Positions 22,367-34,706 of a stretch of 64,000 bases of DNA are shown here, piece after piece; the stretch's first letter is position 1, and every line of letters begins with the position of its first letter. Under the pieces are notes generated by a model. It was not told where the DNA came from and searched no databases. It was given only the letters and a program-made list of their open reading frames with translations. Made by a program: the position numbers and the translations under genes. Source of the stretch: Acarospora socialis (taxonomy: Eukaryota; Ascomycota; Lecanoromycetes; Acarosporales; Acarosporaceae); assembly GCA_025617375.2 (NCBI GenBank), contig JAMYGW020000003.1:682001-746000 (forward strand). Reading direction: 5' to 3'.

Positions 22367-24458
22367 ATGTCCGCAGCTCAACTTCTCAACCCAAAGGCGG
22401 AGTCCAGGGTATGATTCGATCCTGAATAAAGAGGGGCATGCTCTAACGCTCTGCAGAGACGTGGGGAAGCTCTCAGAGTCAACATATCTGCCGGGGAAGG
22501 GTTACAGGATGTGTTGAAGTCAAACTTGGGGCCACTGGGCACGATCAAGATGTACGTGCACTCACCCATCGTGTAGGTCGATCACTCACAAGTGGCAGGC
22601 TTGTGGATGGAGCAGGCGCAGTTCGTTCAGCCTTTGGCGGCATGAGAGTTTCCACATATACTTAACATTTTCTCAGATCAAATTGACAAAAGATGGGAAT
22701 GTCCTGTTGAGAGAAATGGTTAGTCAGACCCGTGCGAGGCTGGACGTTATGAACTAAGAAGCTACTAGCAAATACAAAACCCTACAGCTGTACGTAGGCA
22801 ACTTCTCGCAGCCCATGCCCGCAGGAATTGACCAGGAGTAGGTTATGATCGCAAGAGCAGCCACGGCTCAGGATGACATCACAGGCGACGGCACTACATC
22901 AGTGGTTTTGATGGTTGGAGAGCTTTTAAAGCAAGCAGATCGTCACATATCAGAAGGGTTACACCCTCGAATAATCACCGACGGTTACGAGATGGCAAAA
23001 GCTGAGACTCTACGGGTATTGTCCTCTCCCATAGAAAGTCAATTCTGTTGCTGAATCCGAGGAAGTTTCTGGACGAGTTCAAACTAAAGAAGGATGTTGA
23101 TCGAGAGTTGCTCTTGTCCGTTGCGCGAACTTCACTATCAACCAAACTCAACCGGTCTCTCGCTGAACAACTTACTCCTTCCATTGTGGATGCAGTACTG
23201 GCTATCTATCATCCACCCGCAAAGCCAGATCTCCATATGATCGAAATTATGAAGATGCAACATCGCACTGCTTCAGATACACAGTTAATCCGAGGTCTCG
23301 CACTGGATCATGGTGCAAGACATCCGGACATGCCCAAACGAGTGGAGAATGCTTACATTCTTACACTAAACGTCAGTCTGGAATACGAGAAATCGGAGGT
23401 CAACTCTGGTTTCTATTACTCAAGTGCCGAACAGAGAGAAAAGCTGGTGGAGAGCGAACGGAGGTTCGTTGACGATAAACTACGGAAAATTGTTGAGCTA
23501 AAGAAAGAAGTGTGCGGGAACGACCCCAAGAAGGGTTTTGTCATAATCAACCAGAAAGGCATAGATCCCTTGAGCTTGGACGTGTTAGTGAAAAATGGCA
23601 TCTTTGCTCTGCGTAGAGCGAAGAGGAGGAATATGGAGAGATTACAGCTTGTTTGTGGTGGTACCGCTCAGAACAGCGTGGATGACCTGACGCCTGACGT
23701 TCTTGGCTGGGCTGGTCTCGTATACGAGCATCAGCTGGGTGAAGAGAAGTATACCTTTATCGTAGGTTTGGTATTCCTACCGAGCACTCGGTACCTGAGA
23801 CTGAGTTCGAATAGGAAGACGTGAAGGAACCGAAGTCGGTAACCTTACTAATCAAGGGGCCGAATACCCACACAATCAGTCAAATCACCGACGCAGTTCG
23901 AGACGGGTTACGGAGTGTTTATAACATGATCGTCGATGGCAGCGTAGTGCCGGGAGGGGGTGCTTTCCAGATCGCCTGCGCCGCCCATCTGTCCAGCGAA
24001 GGATTCAGGAGGCAAGTCAGAGGGAGGGCTAAATGGGGTGTATCAGCTTTTGCGGACGCACTTTTGATCATTCCGAAAACTCTTGCTGCTAACTCGGGTC
24101 ACGACATTCAAGACTCATGTAAGAAACCCTCAATCCTCACATTGGCAGAAAACTTAAGATTGTGCGTTAGTGGCGGCACTACAGGATGAACAAGTCGAGG
24201 GTAACATTGTCGGTCTCAACCTGAGTACCGGCGAGCCAATGGATCCGATCCAAGAGGGCGTCTACGATTCGTTCCGCGTTTTGAGGAATTGCATAGCCTC
24301 AAGTGCGGGTATTGCCTCAAATCTCCTTCTCTGTGATGAACTGCTCAAGGCTAGACAGATGGTAAGACTCCTTCCCAGCTAGGCGTTTTGACTACGTCAA
24401 GTCTGATTAGTTACAGGGTCGGCCTTCGGGTCCCGGCGCCGGCGATGGCGAGCAATAA
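22367..24458 (+). CDS. CCT6: T-complex chaperonin subunit zeta (CCT6)
   Basis: One of eight subunits of the cytosolic CCT/TRiC ring that folds actin and tubulin. Ten exons: 22367-22408, 22457-22551, 22599-22620, 22677-22718, 22769-22789, 22842-23015, 23066-23761, 23815-24118, 24171-24361 and 24417-24458. Introns are 47-56 bp and all phases close, giving 542 residues (yeast Cct6 has 546). The chaperonin ATP motif GDGTTS is present ([20 protein letters not shown]), as are the CCT6-specific [16 protein letters not shown] and [13 protein letters not shown] stretches. The first five exons are very short, down to 21 bp, so automatic gene finders often mis-call such 5' ends. The acceptor at 23065 was chosen to keep the family's FLDEFKL continuous. 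Confidence 0.95.
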
Positions 24459-25337
24459 GCGTGGCTCTGTGGCTCCCTGGTACTTGCGAGGCGATTGTTG
24501 AAACTGAAAAGCAACTAGATACCAGCAGATTGTACACTATCAGATAGAGTAAATGCATATGGTACCGCCTTGGCAAAGAACACGTTGTTCTCATTTAGGC
24601 CCCAACGTGCGTGTGTTCAATCAATGGCTACCACAGTTCGATCCAAGTCGATGGGTCTGACGTCAGATGTCTGAGCTAGCATCGATGCTAATATCATATC
24701 CTCCCTGAACGCTTCTTCAGAGGCGTAACATGTAGGTGGCCGAGCAATTCTTACATCTGCTCTCTGGGGCGCGTATTGGATAACGATGCTATTAACAGGA
24801 CGGGCGAAAAAGCCTTGCCATGTCTGTTTTGCCTCTTGACAGATCATACTTGGTGGTTTCAGAGTGGTGCTGGTACGACTACTAGATAGTCTGTGTTGTT
24901 GAGTGGATCGACCGATTACCTAATCGTGAAGTCTACCAATTACATGCAAGATAGGGTTTGACCGACATCTCGAACGCTACAACTACATGTGTCTTAGAGG
25001 GGCCATTCCTGCTTCGGGCTTACTCCCGGATTGAGACTCTACTATTCATATCATCACTATATATTGCCGTTGCACAAGGTATCTATCGTTTCTTGTAACC
25101 TCATTTCGGTCCTTGGCTATGTTGGTGTCTATAGCGAACGAGGCTGGACAAAGCCCCGAAATTCTCTTGGGGTCCAAAGCAATATCCACCGTAGTAGAGT
25201 AGTACCGTGTGGTCCTGGGACGGAATGTATATCAGCTTTCACTTCCCAGCAAGTACTGGTGGTAAATGCTCTTCTGCTTTTTTACCTGCGAGCCTATTTA
25301 CCACTCATGGCTGTTTCGGCAGACACAGTGGAAGATC
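24459..25337. other. Intergenic, CCT6 3' flank and surface-protein promoter
   Basis: About 880 bases. A minus-strand frame at 24847-24617 (76 codons) reads like part of a protein (QYAPQRADVRIARPPTCYAS) but has no recognised family or upstream exon. No repeat is seen. Confidence 0.4.
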
Positions 25338-26596
25338 ATGCATTCGGTTGCAGATGTTGTGGTTATGGTCTATCTCATTGTGAACTGCTTCGTTCGTGGT
25401 CTAGAAGTTACGCCAAACTCGGTCTGCTCATCTCTCTGTATTGATAAGCCTTACCTTGATATATCAGACTACGCGTCATCTCAGACATTGACCCAGGATC
25501 TAATATGTGACGATGGGCAATACAGCGGAGTAAACGCTACGGCTGCCGGGCGGAAGTGGAAGGCTTGTATAGGGTGCGAGAGCTCCAGCAATCGTTTTAA
25601 CGAAACTTCCCACGAAAACGACGTCCTTTTCTTCTTATGTAAGGCATACACCTATGACAGACCTGACGAGATGTCATTGATAACAATGACCTTTGCATCC
25701 AGTCAATCTGAAGTACACCATAGCCTGGTGCATCTTTGGCTACCCAGACAACCCGAACACAACAGCGGCGTCAAACGCCTGCGGCGATGCTTGCGATAGT
25801 GTAAAGCTCATAATCACCAACCAGCTGCTCCCTATCAACCCAAGTCTGCAGTACGCATACTGTGCGTACAATGGTGGGTCTTTTCTCATGAACGTTGGTG
25901 ATTGCACGCGATGCCTGGCCACTGTAACGGGCTCGCAGATGCTGGGCAATTGTGCGTTCATCTTTCCCTGATGCACTTCAGAGCGGGAAGCTGACCCATC
26001 ACCCGAATGTAGACTTGCGTGCTCTGACGGAGGGCTGTTATCAGCAGCCTGGAGCAAGCACTGCCTTAAAACTGGAATTTGATATGTTCAGCACCACTTC
26101 GGCTTCGAGCGCCATTGCAACTTCAATCTCCGTTAATTCACCTATCCCAACTACTACCACACGAGCCGCTTATGTACGGCCTATCAGCAGCAACTCAGAG
26201 ACTTCAACTTCCTCAAGCTCATCAATCCCAGCTGCCCTTACACAGCCAAGTACCGCACGGATTCCGAGTAGTAGCTTGGGCACTTCAACCTCCACAGACC
26301 CGCCAAGCCAGGCTACCGTTACGCAGCCCGCTGATAAGAGCTCGCGCGTGAAGATTAGAGCTGGAGTTGGCGTTCCGCTTGGCCTTATGCTCGCTGCTTT
26401 TATTATCAGTCTGCTCGCTCTTCGATCTCGTCGACGCCAGCAACGCAAGCGGACGGAAACGGGAGCTGAGAATGATGTGCATCCTCCCGGACCACATACA
26501 AATATATCGGAGACAGGGACTTGGACAGTCAACATACCATACAGAGCGGCAACGGAGATTAGGACTGACTATCCGAGCCACGAACTAAGTGTATGA
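25338..26596 (+). CDS. Cysteine-rich single-pass surface protein, unknown function
   Basis: Three exons: 25338-25638, 25703-25951 and 26013-26596, with introns of 64 and 61 bp, giving 377 residues. The start gives a signal peptide (VADVVVMVYLIVNCFVRG). An ectodomain of about 200 residues with many paired cysteines follows (VCSSLC, ACGDACD, GDCTRCL, EGCYQQP), then a Ser/Thr-rich stem of about 95 residues. One membrane helix (VGVPLGLMLAAFIISLLALR) and a basic cytoplasmic tail (RSRRRQQRKR) end the protein. A naive reading shows a stop after LGNCAFIFP, but the GTGCGT..TAG intron at 25952-26012 restores MLGNYLRALTEGCYQQP, so the gene is intact. The layout suits a wall-embedded sensor or adhesin of filamentous ascomycetes. 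I do not know its ligand. Confidence 0.75.
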
Positions 26597-29421
26597 GGAG
26601 GTGGTCCTCAAGGTGGTTGTTGTTGAAGGTGCATCGCAAGATTCGATCCATGATCTGTTCATAGGCAGTGAGTTTGGCAAATAGCACGAAGTACGTTCAT
26701 CACTCTTTCTTGAGCTTTTTAAGAATGCTTTCAGTGACAGTGCAACCCAACCACGCCTCGCTATGCTCGCCCTTATCTTATGTATTTTGTACAACTGGAC
26801 CTAATCGTTCTTTCAAGAGTGGAAATGTGAAGCCCTTGTGTCAACGGCTTACTTCTCAGCAGCAGTTATACTCAAGTCTCCATTACCATGATAACGGCCT
26901 CTCAGTCCTCCATATCCTCGATTGCGACCCTCTTGTCAACAGCAGCTCCTCTAGCCAGAGTCCAAGCCTCACTTCCCTTTCAATAAGAAATGACGATCAT
27001 TGCGTGGAACAAATCCTGTTTCGACAAACCCCTCGATATCAACAACAGTGACGCGCACAATCCCACTGCCGGTTGGAGTTCCCTTGAACCTTTCAAAAGC
27101 ACGTATCGTGTTACTGGATCTTATCACCGGACGGCCTGACCACGAGTCTGATCCTTCTTCAAACGATTCAATAGAACTCCATTTCTTGAGGAGTGGAAGT
27201 TCGCAGTTGGTTCTAGGAGCTATCGTTCCGCTCCTCCAGACTAGACCCTGCACACACTGCAACACGTGTGCACCAGTGGTTCCCGTGCCAGAGTGAAGCT
27301 GGACCTTGTCCCGTGGTTCGAATTACAATTATATTGGTGGTGACCTAAGTGAAGGATCGACCGCCGCTGCAGCGCCTGCATCTAAAATCCCATCGCGAGG
27401 TTGTCCGCCGCTCCGGATTGCTTCTGATGAATGCCACAACACGAGAGCATGTATTAGCCAGTATTCGGCGGCTAAACCGCAACGGCGAACGGCAGTACGT
27501 TTGTCTAGAGATGGTAATGTCCTTGTCAAGACCACTACCACTGCCGACGATCTTTAGCACCAGTGCGTTTGCAACTCCTGCACCCACAGTCAATGACCGC
27601 CAACTCAAGGCCAAGCCCGTCACGCTCCCCCCTGTTGTCCAGCTCCACGCTCACGAAACCCCATCTATGTCGCCTGTTGTAAGACGTAAGATTGATTCGG
27701 TGCAAAAATTCATCCAGTGCCTTTCCCCTTTCTCCATCCCAATTGTAACACAATCCAGGCAATGTCCCCATCTTCACTTCCTCTGTTCCTTTCTTGGTAC
27801 CTTTCCGCCCTGTCCTCCTCTTTTATTCTTGCTCCTGTCCTCTCTTTCTTCATCCTCAGTGACTCACCAGCCTCCTCTCCTTCTACTACCACCAGGTTCT
27901 CGTCCACCTCATCCAGACCATATTTCTTTCACTTTCGTCAACCACCACGTTTACCAGCCTAATCACGAACATGATGACTTTCTAAGAAAGTCCTCCTACG
28001 GAAAGGGTACCGAAGCTGTGTTCTAGATGAGGGTTTGTTTTCATGTATCAGTTGTGCCCTCTCCTTCCACATCTCCCAAAGCATGAGACTTTCCGATCTC
28101 TCCGCAAATGTCTCAGGTCAAAGACACATTTCGCCGCTCTGATTCTAAACATTATAGAGCCATTTGTTCCTCATCAATGCAATAAAACCTCGCTCAGCTG
28201 GGTAGACGCTGGAAACAGTAGGAATAAATACGAAATACAAACTGTGCTTGAACAGTTTAGAACCGGCTTCGACAGAAGCGCTATGCGGGTAGATTTTAGT
28301 CATAAACGTATCAGTACCAATCACCATTGCTCCTAGGAGTACGAGTCTATTCGTTGGCCTTGGCCTTGAAATCTCAGTGTTAGATGCACAACCCTGCCGT
28401 GTAGTGGACACTGGTCGGTGATAGCGGAGCTCGAAGAGCCTCACATCAAGCATTTTGTCCAGGGCGCTAGCTGTATGTTACTTCTGCAATGCGAATCGAA
28501 CACCAGGTATCATCAGTCTCACATATCAAGTACGAGAGTAAGATTACAAGCCACTCTGAGATTATGCATTCTTGATAGCAAACGCTGCAGTTAGACAGCC
28601 TTTGATAGCTCAGGTGTCCGTACTGCTTGCTGGTATCCTTCAAACCAGCAATGGCAGAGGAAAGCATTGAGGTACGAGTACAGATTTCCTTCTGTCTGGC
28701 CAAGGAGGATCCCTCATCGGCTGCAAACTTCGACTGCGTATGTTTTTTTACTGCTACATCAAAGATATCAAATCTTCTCATACCAAATATCCGGACTTCG
28801 GCTGCAAGGGTGACGCCTTATGCTTCCTGATGCCCTATGGCGGCTCGAGCCGTCAAACACTAAGGTATCGTCATGCCCCAGGAACCTCGACAACGATACT
28901 CTCGGCTAGCCTTCTCAAACATTCGGACGTCTTGCTCTCCGCGTGAACCTACCTTTGAGCGCTTTGCTGCATTTTCTAATATCTATTTCGCGTTCCAAGA
29001 TATTTATTCCCAAGCCGCTCAAAGTAACCGCCTCAACTGCAAAGCTTGCATCTCTCTGTCACAAGCATCCTTTCATGTCAGAAGAGCTTGAATTCCGTTT
29101 GGCTGGAGAACGATACTGGTTCAACCAAAGCCTCCGAACAACTAGTCTGCCGGTTCGCATGGACTCACGCCGGTCTCAAGGAGGTGGAAGCGGCCACTTA
29201 TCAAGCTGACTCTTGACCTCTTCCCTTATGACGATCTTCTATTTCGTCGATACTTCTCACATTACTCTCCTGTCAGCGGTGCGTTGCTGGTTTTCTTCCT
29301 CATTATTCGCTCTTTACTAGTCCTTCATTTGCGAACGTTGATTTCAGCTTCAGTTGCGCATAGATTCGCAGCTTCACCTTTGTAGCCTTTTATATCTCTA
29401 TCTATAGACTTATATATAAGT
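26597..29421. other. 2.8-kb gene-poor gap
   Basis: No gene can be supported. Minus-strand frame 27265-26969 (98 codons; RPVIRSSNTIRAFERFKG) and plus-strand frame 27349-28026 (225 codons, mostly from a pyrimidine-rich tract) show no family signature. A pyrimidine-rich stretch at 27717-27900 resembles a fungal core promoter but leads only to a four-codon frame at 27971. Confidence 0.5.
27717..27970 (+). promoter_or_regulatory. Pyrimidine-rich promoter-like tract without a gene
   Basis: C/T runs on the plus strand followed by CAACCACC-like leader sequence, the pattern of strong fungal promoters and 5' UTRs. The first ATG at 27971 opens only four codons (Met-Met-Thr-Phe-stop). It may be the promoter of a decayed or non-coding transcript. 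Confidence 0.3.
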
Positions 29422-30405
29422 ATGAGGTCTGATATGGCATTCGTCCCACTTGCGCTGGCGCTGGGAGTCTGGAACCGTTTCAAGCTCCAGCGTGGCTCAA
29501 GCATTGGCGACGGCCTCAAGCTCGGTGGCCAGTACTGCGACATCGACAATTAGCGTGGACGAATCGGAGGCAAGCGCTTCCCCAAGTAACGGTCGTAAGG
29601 CTAGTGGGCAGCGCAAGGGACAAAGCGGTGGCAACCGGGATGTTAATGGGAACAGTAACGGCAACAAAGGAGCCTCTCCTGCCGGGGCGGATGCTGGGGC
29701 AAGCAATGCCAACACTACCGAATCAGCGCTAATCCTCCTTGCCTCCAATGTTCAAAGCGCCAGTGATGCCACGGGATTGAAGGACAACGGACAGAGAAGG
29801 CCCAGGCAGCTTCCTCAACCGCACCAAACAACTTCATCAACTTCTGCTCAGGAAAAATACTCACGCAGGCCATGCAGGTTAAGAGTTGTTCCTGCAACGG
29901 CATCTCTATGGGAGATGTTCCTAGGACCGGCAACATGGTTTCGCAGATTATCACTTTTCCAAAAGTAGGAAAGACGAGCAAACTGAAGGCACACCAGACA
30001 TTTCAGATCAAGGTGCAGGTCACCAACCTCAATGCAGGTAGCTTCACGAATCCAGACACCACTTAGTGAGTCGTCCATATATTTTTCATCAAAGTTCAAC
30101 TAATAACAACCCGCAGTTACGCCGCCCCTCAACAGGTGAAGAACGGAAATATCCTCGGTCACACACACGTGACGGTGCCAGACCTGGGCCGCTCCTTGAC
30201 CCCCAAGAAGCCGCTCGTGCCCCGGAAGTTCGCATTCTTCAAGGGCATCAACGACGCCGGAGACGGCAAAGGTGGTCTCTCTGCCACCGTGACCGGAGGC
30301 TTTCCCGCGGGGAATTATCGTGTTTGCACCCTCGGCAGCTCCAGCAACCATCAGCCGGTCCCGATGCCCGTGGCGCAGAGAGGGGCGCAAGACGACTGCC
30401 AGTAG
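29422..30405 (+). pseudogene. Secreted-protein gene with two apparent frameshifts
   Basis: Matches a family of fungal secreted proteins of unknown function, recognised by the C-terminal half: FAFFKGINDAG, GGFPAGNYRVC, SSNHQPVPMPVAQRGAQDDC, and TTYYAAPQQV across a 51-bp intron (30066-30116). The signal-peptide-like start (MAFVPLALALG) and the C-terminal half share one frame. The middle (about 29475-29795, Ser/Asn-rich, including TTESALILLASNVQSA) is open only one base over. Both switches lack usable splice sites in phase. The simplest reading is one extra base near 29450-29475, in a repeated GCGCTGG, and one missing base near 29797. It could be a recent pseudogene or an assembly error. The start at 29422 or 29434 is uncertain. 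Confidence 0.6.
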
Positions 30406-32087
30406 TTCGTGGTGCAGTAGGGTCAGCTGGTTGCATGTACCTATTCATCGAGCGGGTACCTTACCCTTGCCGAGTAACACCTTGTAGCTCGTTGTATCGT
30501 TCAACGTTGCACGAAGTGTAGCGGTTTCGACCCCTCAACGCGTTTGTGTTTCCTTGCTATGTCAGGCGCTCCATGTTTATACCGTTGTCAGATAGGTTAT
30601 GTTATTCTTGGTTAACTCTTATGTTCGGACTGCTTATTATTGGAACAGATTTGGTCATGAGAACAGCTTCGGAAGCGCCGTCACACTTACCCGTACTTGT
30701 ACAGACGTATGACAAGGCCAGTGGGTGTACAATGTACAGTACCTCCGTAGGTAATATGGTCTCTAAGGTACTTATGTTCTATAGAATTCTTCGAAGATCA
30801 CACGAATTAGGGCTATGATGGTATAAATCTTGTAGTAAGGTCCGTAAAGGGAAGAGTGACGTTCTGCGATATCGCGTACGAAGTACAACCAGGGCCTGCT
30901 GTTGGGGGCTATCCTGCGTTAGTGTGGCGGATCAGGGGTATGAGGTTGCAGCCGAGGTAAAGGGCAGCACCATCATACTCAGGATTATTTACTAGTATGA
31001 CAGAGGTGGAAGTCCGAATCTCTCGGCTCTCGTGGTCTTTGTCATGGAAAGCCAAGACTGACGTGGGAGATTGATTGAAGTTGTCCACTTCACAGCTGTC
31101 TTCGTGACAAAGGTCAAGGTCAAGGGTTTTATCTTGTACCTGATTTCCTCAAGTAAGTTAGAGTATGTACAGTAAGGTGTGACGGTAAAGCCTGCTCGGG
31201 CCGTCTTCAGGCATCTTCATCCAACCAATGGTGGCATCACGCCTCTGAAGGACCCACTGTAGCGCTAAACCTAACATAGCCATCCTCAATCTCCCTGACA
31301 CGCCTTTCGACTTCTCCTTCGGTCGCTCATTTCCAATACCAGTCGTTACGCTGCAGTCACTTCACACCCAAGAATCCATCCATCTCGTGCACTTAGAGGT
31401 GACCGAGTGATGATTGACACTCACTAGGTACTGCCATTGACGAGTTCACCACATTCATTCTTGGCTCGACTTTTTCGAGCATCACGTTCGCTAGTGTTTT
31501 CACGGTCAACTGCGGTGATTTCGGGAAGAAGGGGGTTCGTTAAATCCAAATCGACGACTACTTCAATTATCACGTCCAACAACCTACACATTCACTTCCA
31601 GAGCAAGAACCTCGTTGCCACCTACTCTCGTTATTCTTACGATCATTGAGCGACTTTGATGGCAGGAACGGCGTGGAGGATTTGAATATCCATATTCCAG
31701 AAGCGGTTACCTTTTGGACTCGAGTTGACTCTCCGAGGAAGTCGACATTCAAACCTACATCTCGGTCACCGGGATCAACCACCAATAATCGTTTACGCTG
31801 GGCCAACCAGAACGGCGTCTGGTCAAGCAGTTGTTGTGGGAGGGCACACCAAGGTCTTCACTCATTGAACTTTTGATCTACGTCACGACCTCTTGAAGCC
31901 CCTTGGGATCACAAAGGTGTGTAAGACCTTACATCCCTACTGCATAGCGAAGCTGGGAACTCTTACAGTGGAGATTGTCCGTAGCAAAGGCTGACTAGAT
32001 TGATCATAGAAAGTTCAGACCTTCAACTGTGACGACGTCACCACATTCACGCGAACACTTGTCGCTCTTTGGTCGAATCTCACCATA
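30406..32087. other. 1.7-kb gap without a supported gene
   Basis: Several short frames on both strands (for example 31437-31649 plus, 31806-31570 minus) have no family resemblance. No repeat or mobile element is recognised. Confidence 0.5.
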
Positions 32088-33073
32088 ATGAAGTCCACTC
32101 ACTCTCTCACCTTCACGGTGCTACTGTTAGCTATGAAATTCGCCCATGCTCAGCTCACTCCTATGACATCTGAAGGATGTTTCTCGTCGTCGGAGCCGTT
32201 GCAGGATCAGGGTTCATACATGTATCAGTCCTTAGGCTATTGCCAGAAGCTATGTGCCGGCCTGGGGAAGCCGGTTATGGCTACCACCGCAGGATCGAAC
32301 TGTTGGTGCGGCGATCTGCTTCCAGTGGCGATCAGCAAAGTCGCGGACGAGAAATGCGACACTCCTTGTAACGGTTACCCCAAGCAAAATTGTACGTTAA
32401 GAATCCACCTGTGGGAATACCTTGAAGACTAATTCTATTCCATAGGTGGTGGTTCAAATACATGGTCGGTTGCATTGACAGGCCTCAATAACAACGTACC
32501 CAACATAGGCAGCTCAAGTTCAAGCACATCTGCCACCTCCTCACCAACTTCAACAACAACAACACCGCCACCGCCACCCGCAAGTCCTGTAAGTCCCGCA
32601 AGGATTGAAGCTCCCTCGGTAGTCACAATGGGTGGGGCGACCATAGTCGTCACGGCGTCCAATCAAGCCACTGCCCCAGCAACCGTCACTGCAACAGTCA
32701 AGAGTTCAGCTTCGAAGGGACCTAACACGGCTGGCATCGTAGCAGGCGTGGTTCTTGGTGTGCTTGCCATATCTGCTATCCTTGGCGGGATTTGGTTCTT
32801 CCTTCGGTCACGGAGGCGACGGGCGGTGGAGGAGGAATACCGCCGAAACGCTGCCATCAACAGTTTCACCGGAAGCAAGCCCGGCAGTGAACCATCGCTG
32901 TCCGACTCGCGTCTCGAGCCTTCGGTCATGATGCAGAGGCGGATGAGCGATGGGAGTATTGCAGATAACCAAGATTACTCTCGAAGGATCTTGAAGGTAA
33001 GCCAGTCACATCGGAAACTTATGTAACAATGGCGTTGACGATTTTACAGGTTACGAACCCGGATGGCACATAG
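32088..33073 (+). CDS. WSC-domain cell-wall stress sensor-like membrane protein
   Basis: Resembles yeast Wsc1-3, which sense wall stress and signal through Rho1/PKC. Three exons: 32088-32391, 32446-32996 and 33050-33073, with introns of 54 and 53 bp, giving 292 residues. Order: signal peptide (LTFTVLLLAMKFAHA), one WSC domain (EGCFSSSEPL, YCQKLCAGLGKPVMATTAGS, NCWCGD, CDTPCNGYPKQNCGG), a Ser/Thr/Pro-rich stem expected to be O-mannosylated, one membrane helix (GIVAGVVLGVLAISAILGGI) and a tail of about 80 residues with RSRRRR. The tail ends in the tiny third exon (VTNPDGT), as in many filamentous-fungal WSC proteins. Confidence 0.9.
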
Positions 33074-34706
33074 TTGAAACTCCAACAGTAACGACAACGA
33101 CTTTCATCACGTCCATCAGCTTTCCTCTCCGTCATCTGACAGGTTAGCGGTTCTTCCTTTCCAACCCTCGAACACCTGTCTCTGATCTCGTCCACGGTCG
33201 TCTCTACGGTGTCTGGGATGTTTGTCTTGTAAACGGCGCGGAACAATCACCGGTGATGAGGATACGAAGTCGGTCTCAAGCTTCAACCCGAGTGCGCAGG
33301 CACGTCGAGGTATGCAAGTCGACCGGACTTGTTGGGGCTTCTGACTTAGAGCCTCGATCAATCCACAACACCACCCCTTCCAGACACACGACGCTCTCTT
33401 TTCCTTTTCTGTACATTGCTGTTATGGCCATAAGAACCGGGCATGGGGATATCTCTTTTAGTTCTTGCGTCTTCCTTACCCCTTCCTACTCATACCTCCT
33501 TAACTCGTCGCTCGTCACTCGTCCTCGCACCCTATCACCACCCTCTCCGTCTTTCTTCTGACAGATCTCCTCCCCAAGCACCTCATATTTGGGGAAGTTG
33601 TACGAAGATAGTCCTTTCCCCACGTTTCTACGTCACGTTTGAGAGTACTAGACGCCGCATAGAGCAATCAATCAAGCAGAGAAAGAAAAAGCGCACGACT
33701 TGATGACATCGTTTGTGTCACATCCTCACGTCTCGCCCTAGAAGCATCTCTCGATCCATCACCCCTTCTCCCTTGCCATAGTCATCGGTGACCCTCGACC
33801 GCGAAGTCCTTGTGTCTACGGTTTACGGCCGTAGATATACACAGTACGGTATGTAGAATCGTTGTAGAAGCATGGGTCTATCATTTAGTTTGATAGGCCC
33901 TTCCGGATCGTCTCGCGGTTCTTAATTCGATCACGATGGGATCGAATGGATTGGGAAAGCTTCGCGAACGGGAACGAGAGCCAGGATGGGAATGGGTAGA
34001 TATGTACGTACAGTCGTGTGCGGAAGTCTTCTCATGAACGACGACAGTATGAGATGTCCAACGATATCCCATTTCCGCAGAACCTTTCCTTTCACGTGAC
34101 TTTTGCGATCATTGTTACTTGCTTAGGTAGGGAAGAGTACCTCCAGTGTCGGAACTAGATTAACTTACAATGTATGACAGATCTAGATCGTCACGGTTGT
34201 GAAGGTAAAGGTACATGTGAAAGCTACCGTATATACTCTAGGTACTTCATGTCGCGGGTCTGTAAGATACCTAAGGTGGTTCCGTGGCGTATATACACCC
34301 GCCTCTTGTCCCGTCCTGAGTCCGTAGCTTAGCCGGAGGCGCTGACCCCTCCTACTCCATCCTGCTCCGTCCTAATCCAACCTAGAGCACGGCCGAAAGT
34401 CGCGCTGATAGTCACTAATGTATCCATTTCATTACTTGGAAGTCCGCGTTTCAACGGCCTTTCCCTCTCGAGGTATAGTATTCGGCACGCGGGGTAGTTT
34501 AGTTGTCCTGCTTTCGAACATTGAAGAGCCCGGACAGTCGGCTGTGGTGCGGAGCAAAGTGGTCGGTCGTCGCTGTGGCTGGGATTGAAGTCCATTGAGG
34601 TTCGAGTGATGGTGCAAAGACAGTGGTTCTCTTCATGGGCGGTGTGGAACGTAAGTCGCTCGTAGACTGGCGCGTCTTGTCTGTCGAAACGCTACCATCT
34701 GTGCCT
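33074..34706. other. 1.6-kb gap, WSC 3' flank
   Basis: A pyrimidine-rich stretch at 33400-33560 resembles a promoter but no downstream gene is evident. A TACCTAAGGT motif lies at 34268. Nothing else can be supported. Confidence 0.45.

Noticed and set aside
25952-25981. 30-bp intron or frameshift in the Cys-rich surface protein
   Set aside because: A 30-bp intron would create a stop. The 61-bp intron 25952-26012 keeps phase and restores a conserved stretch.
27300-27330. GGTTCGAATTA, resembling a tRNA B box
   Set aside because: No matching A box, acceptor stem or cloverleaf around it.
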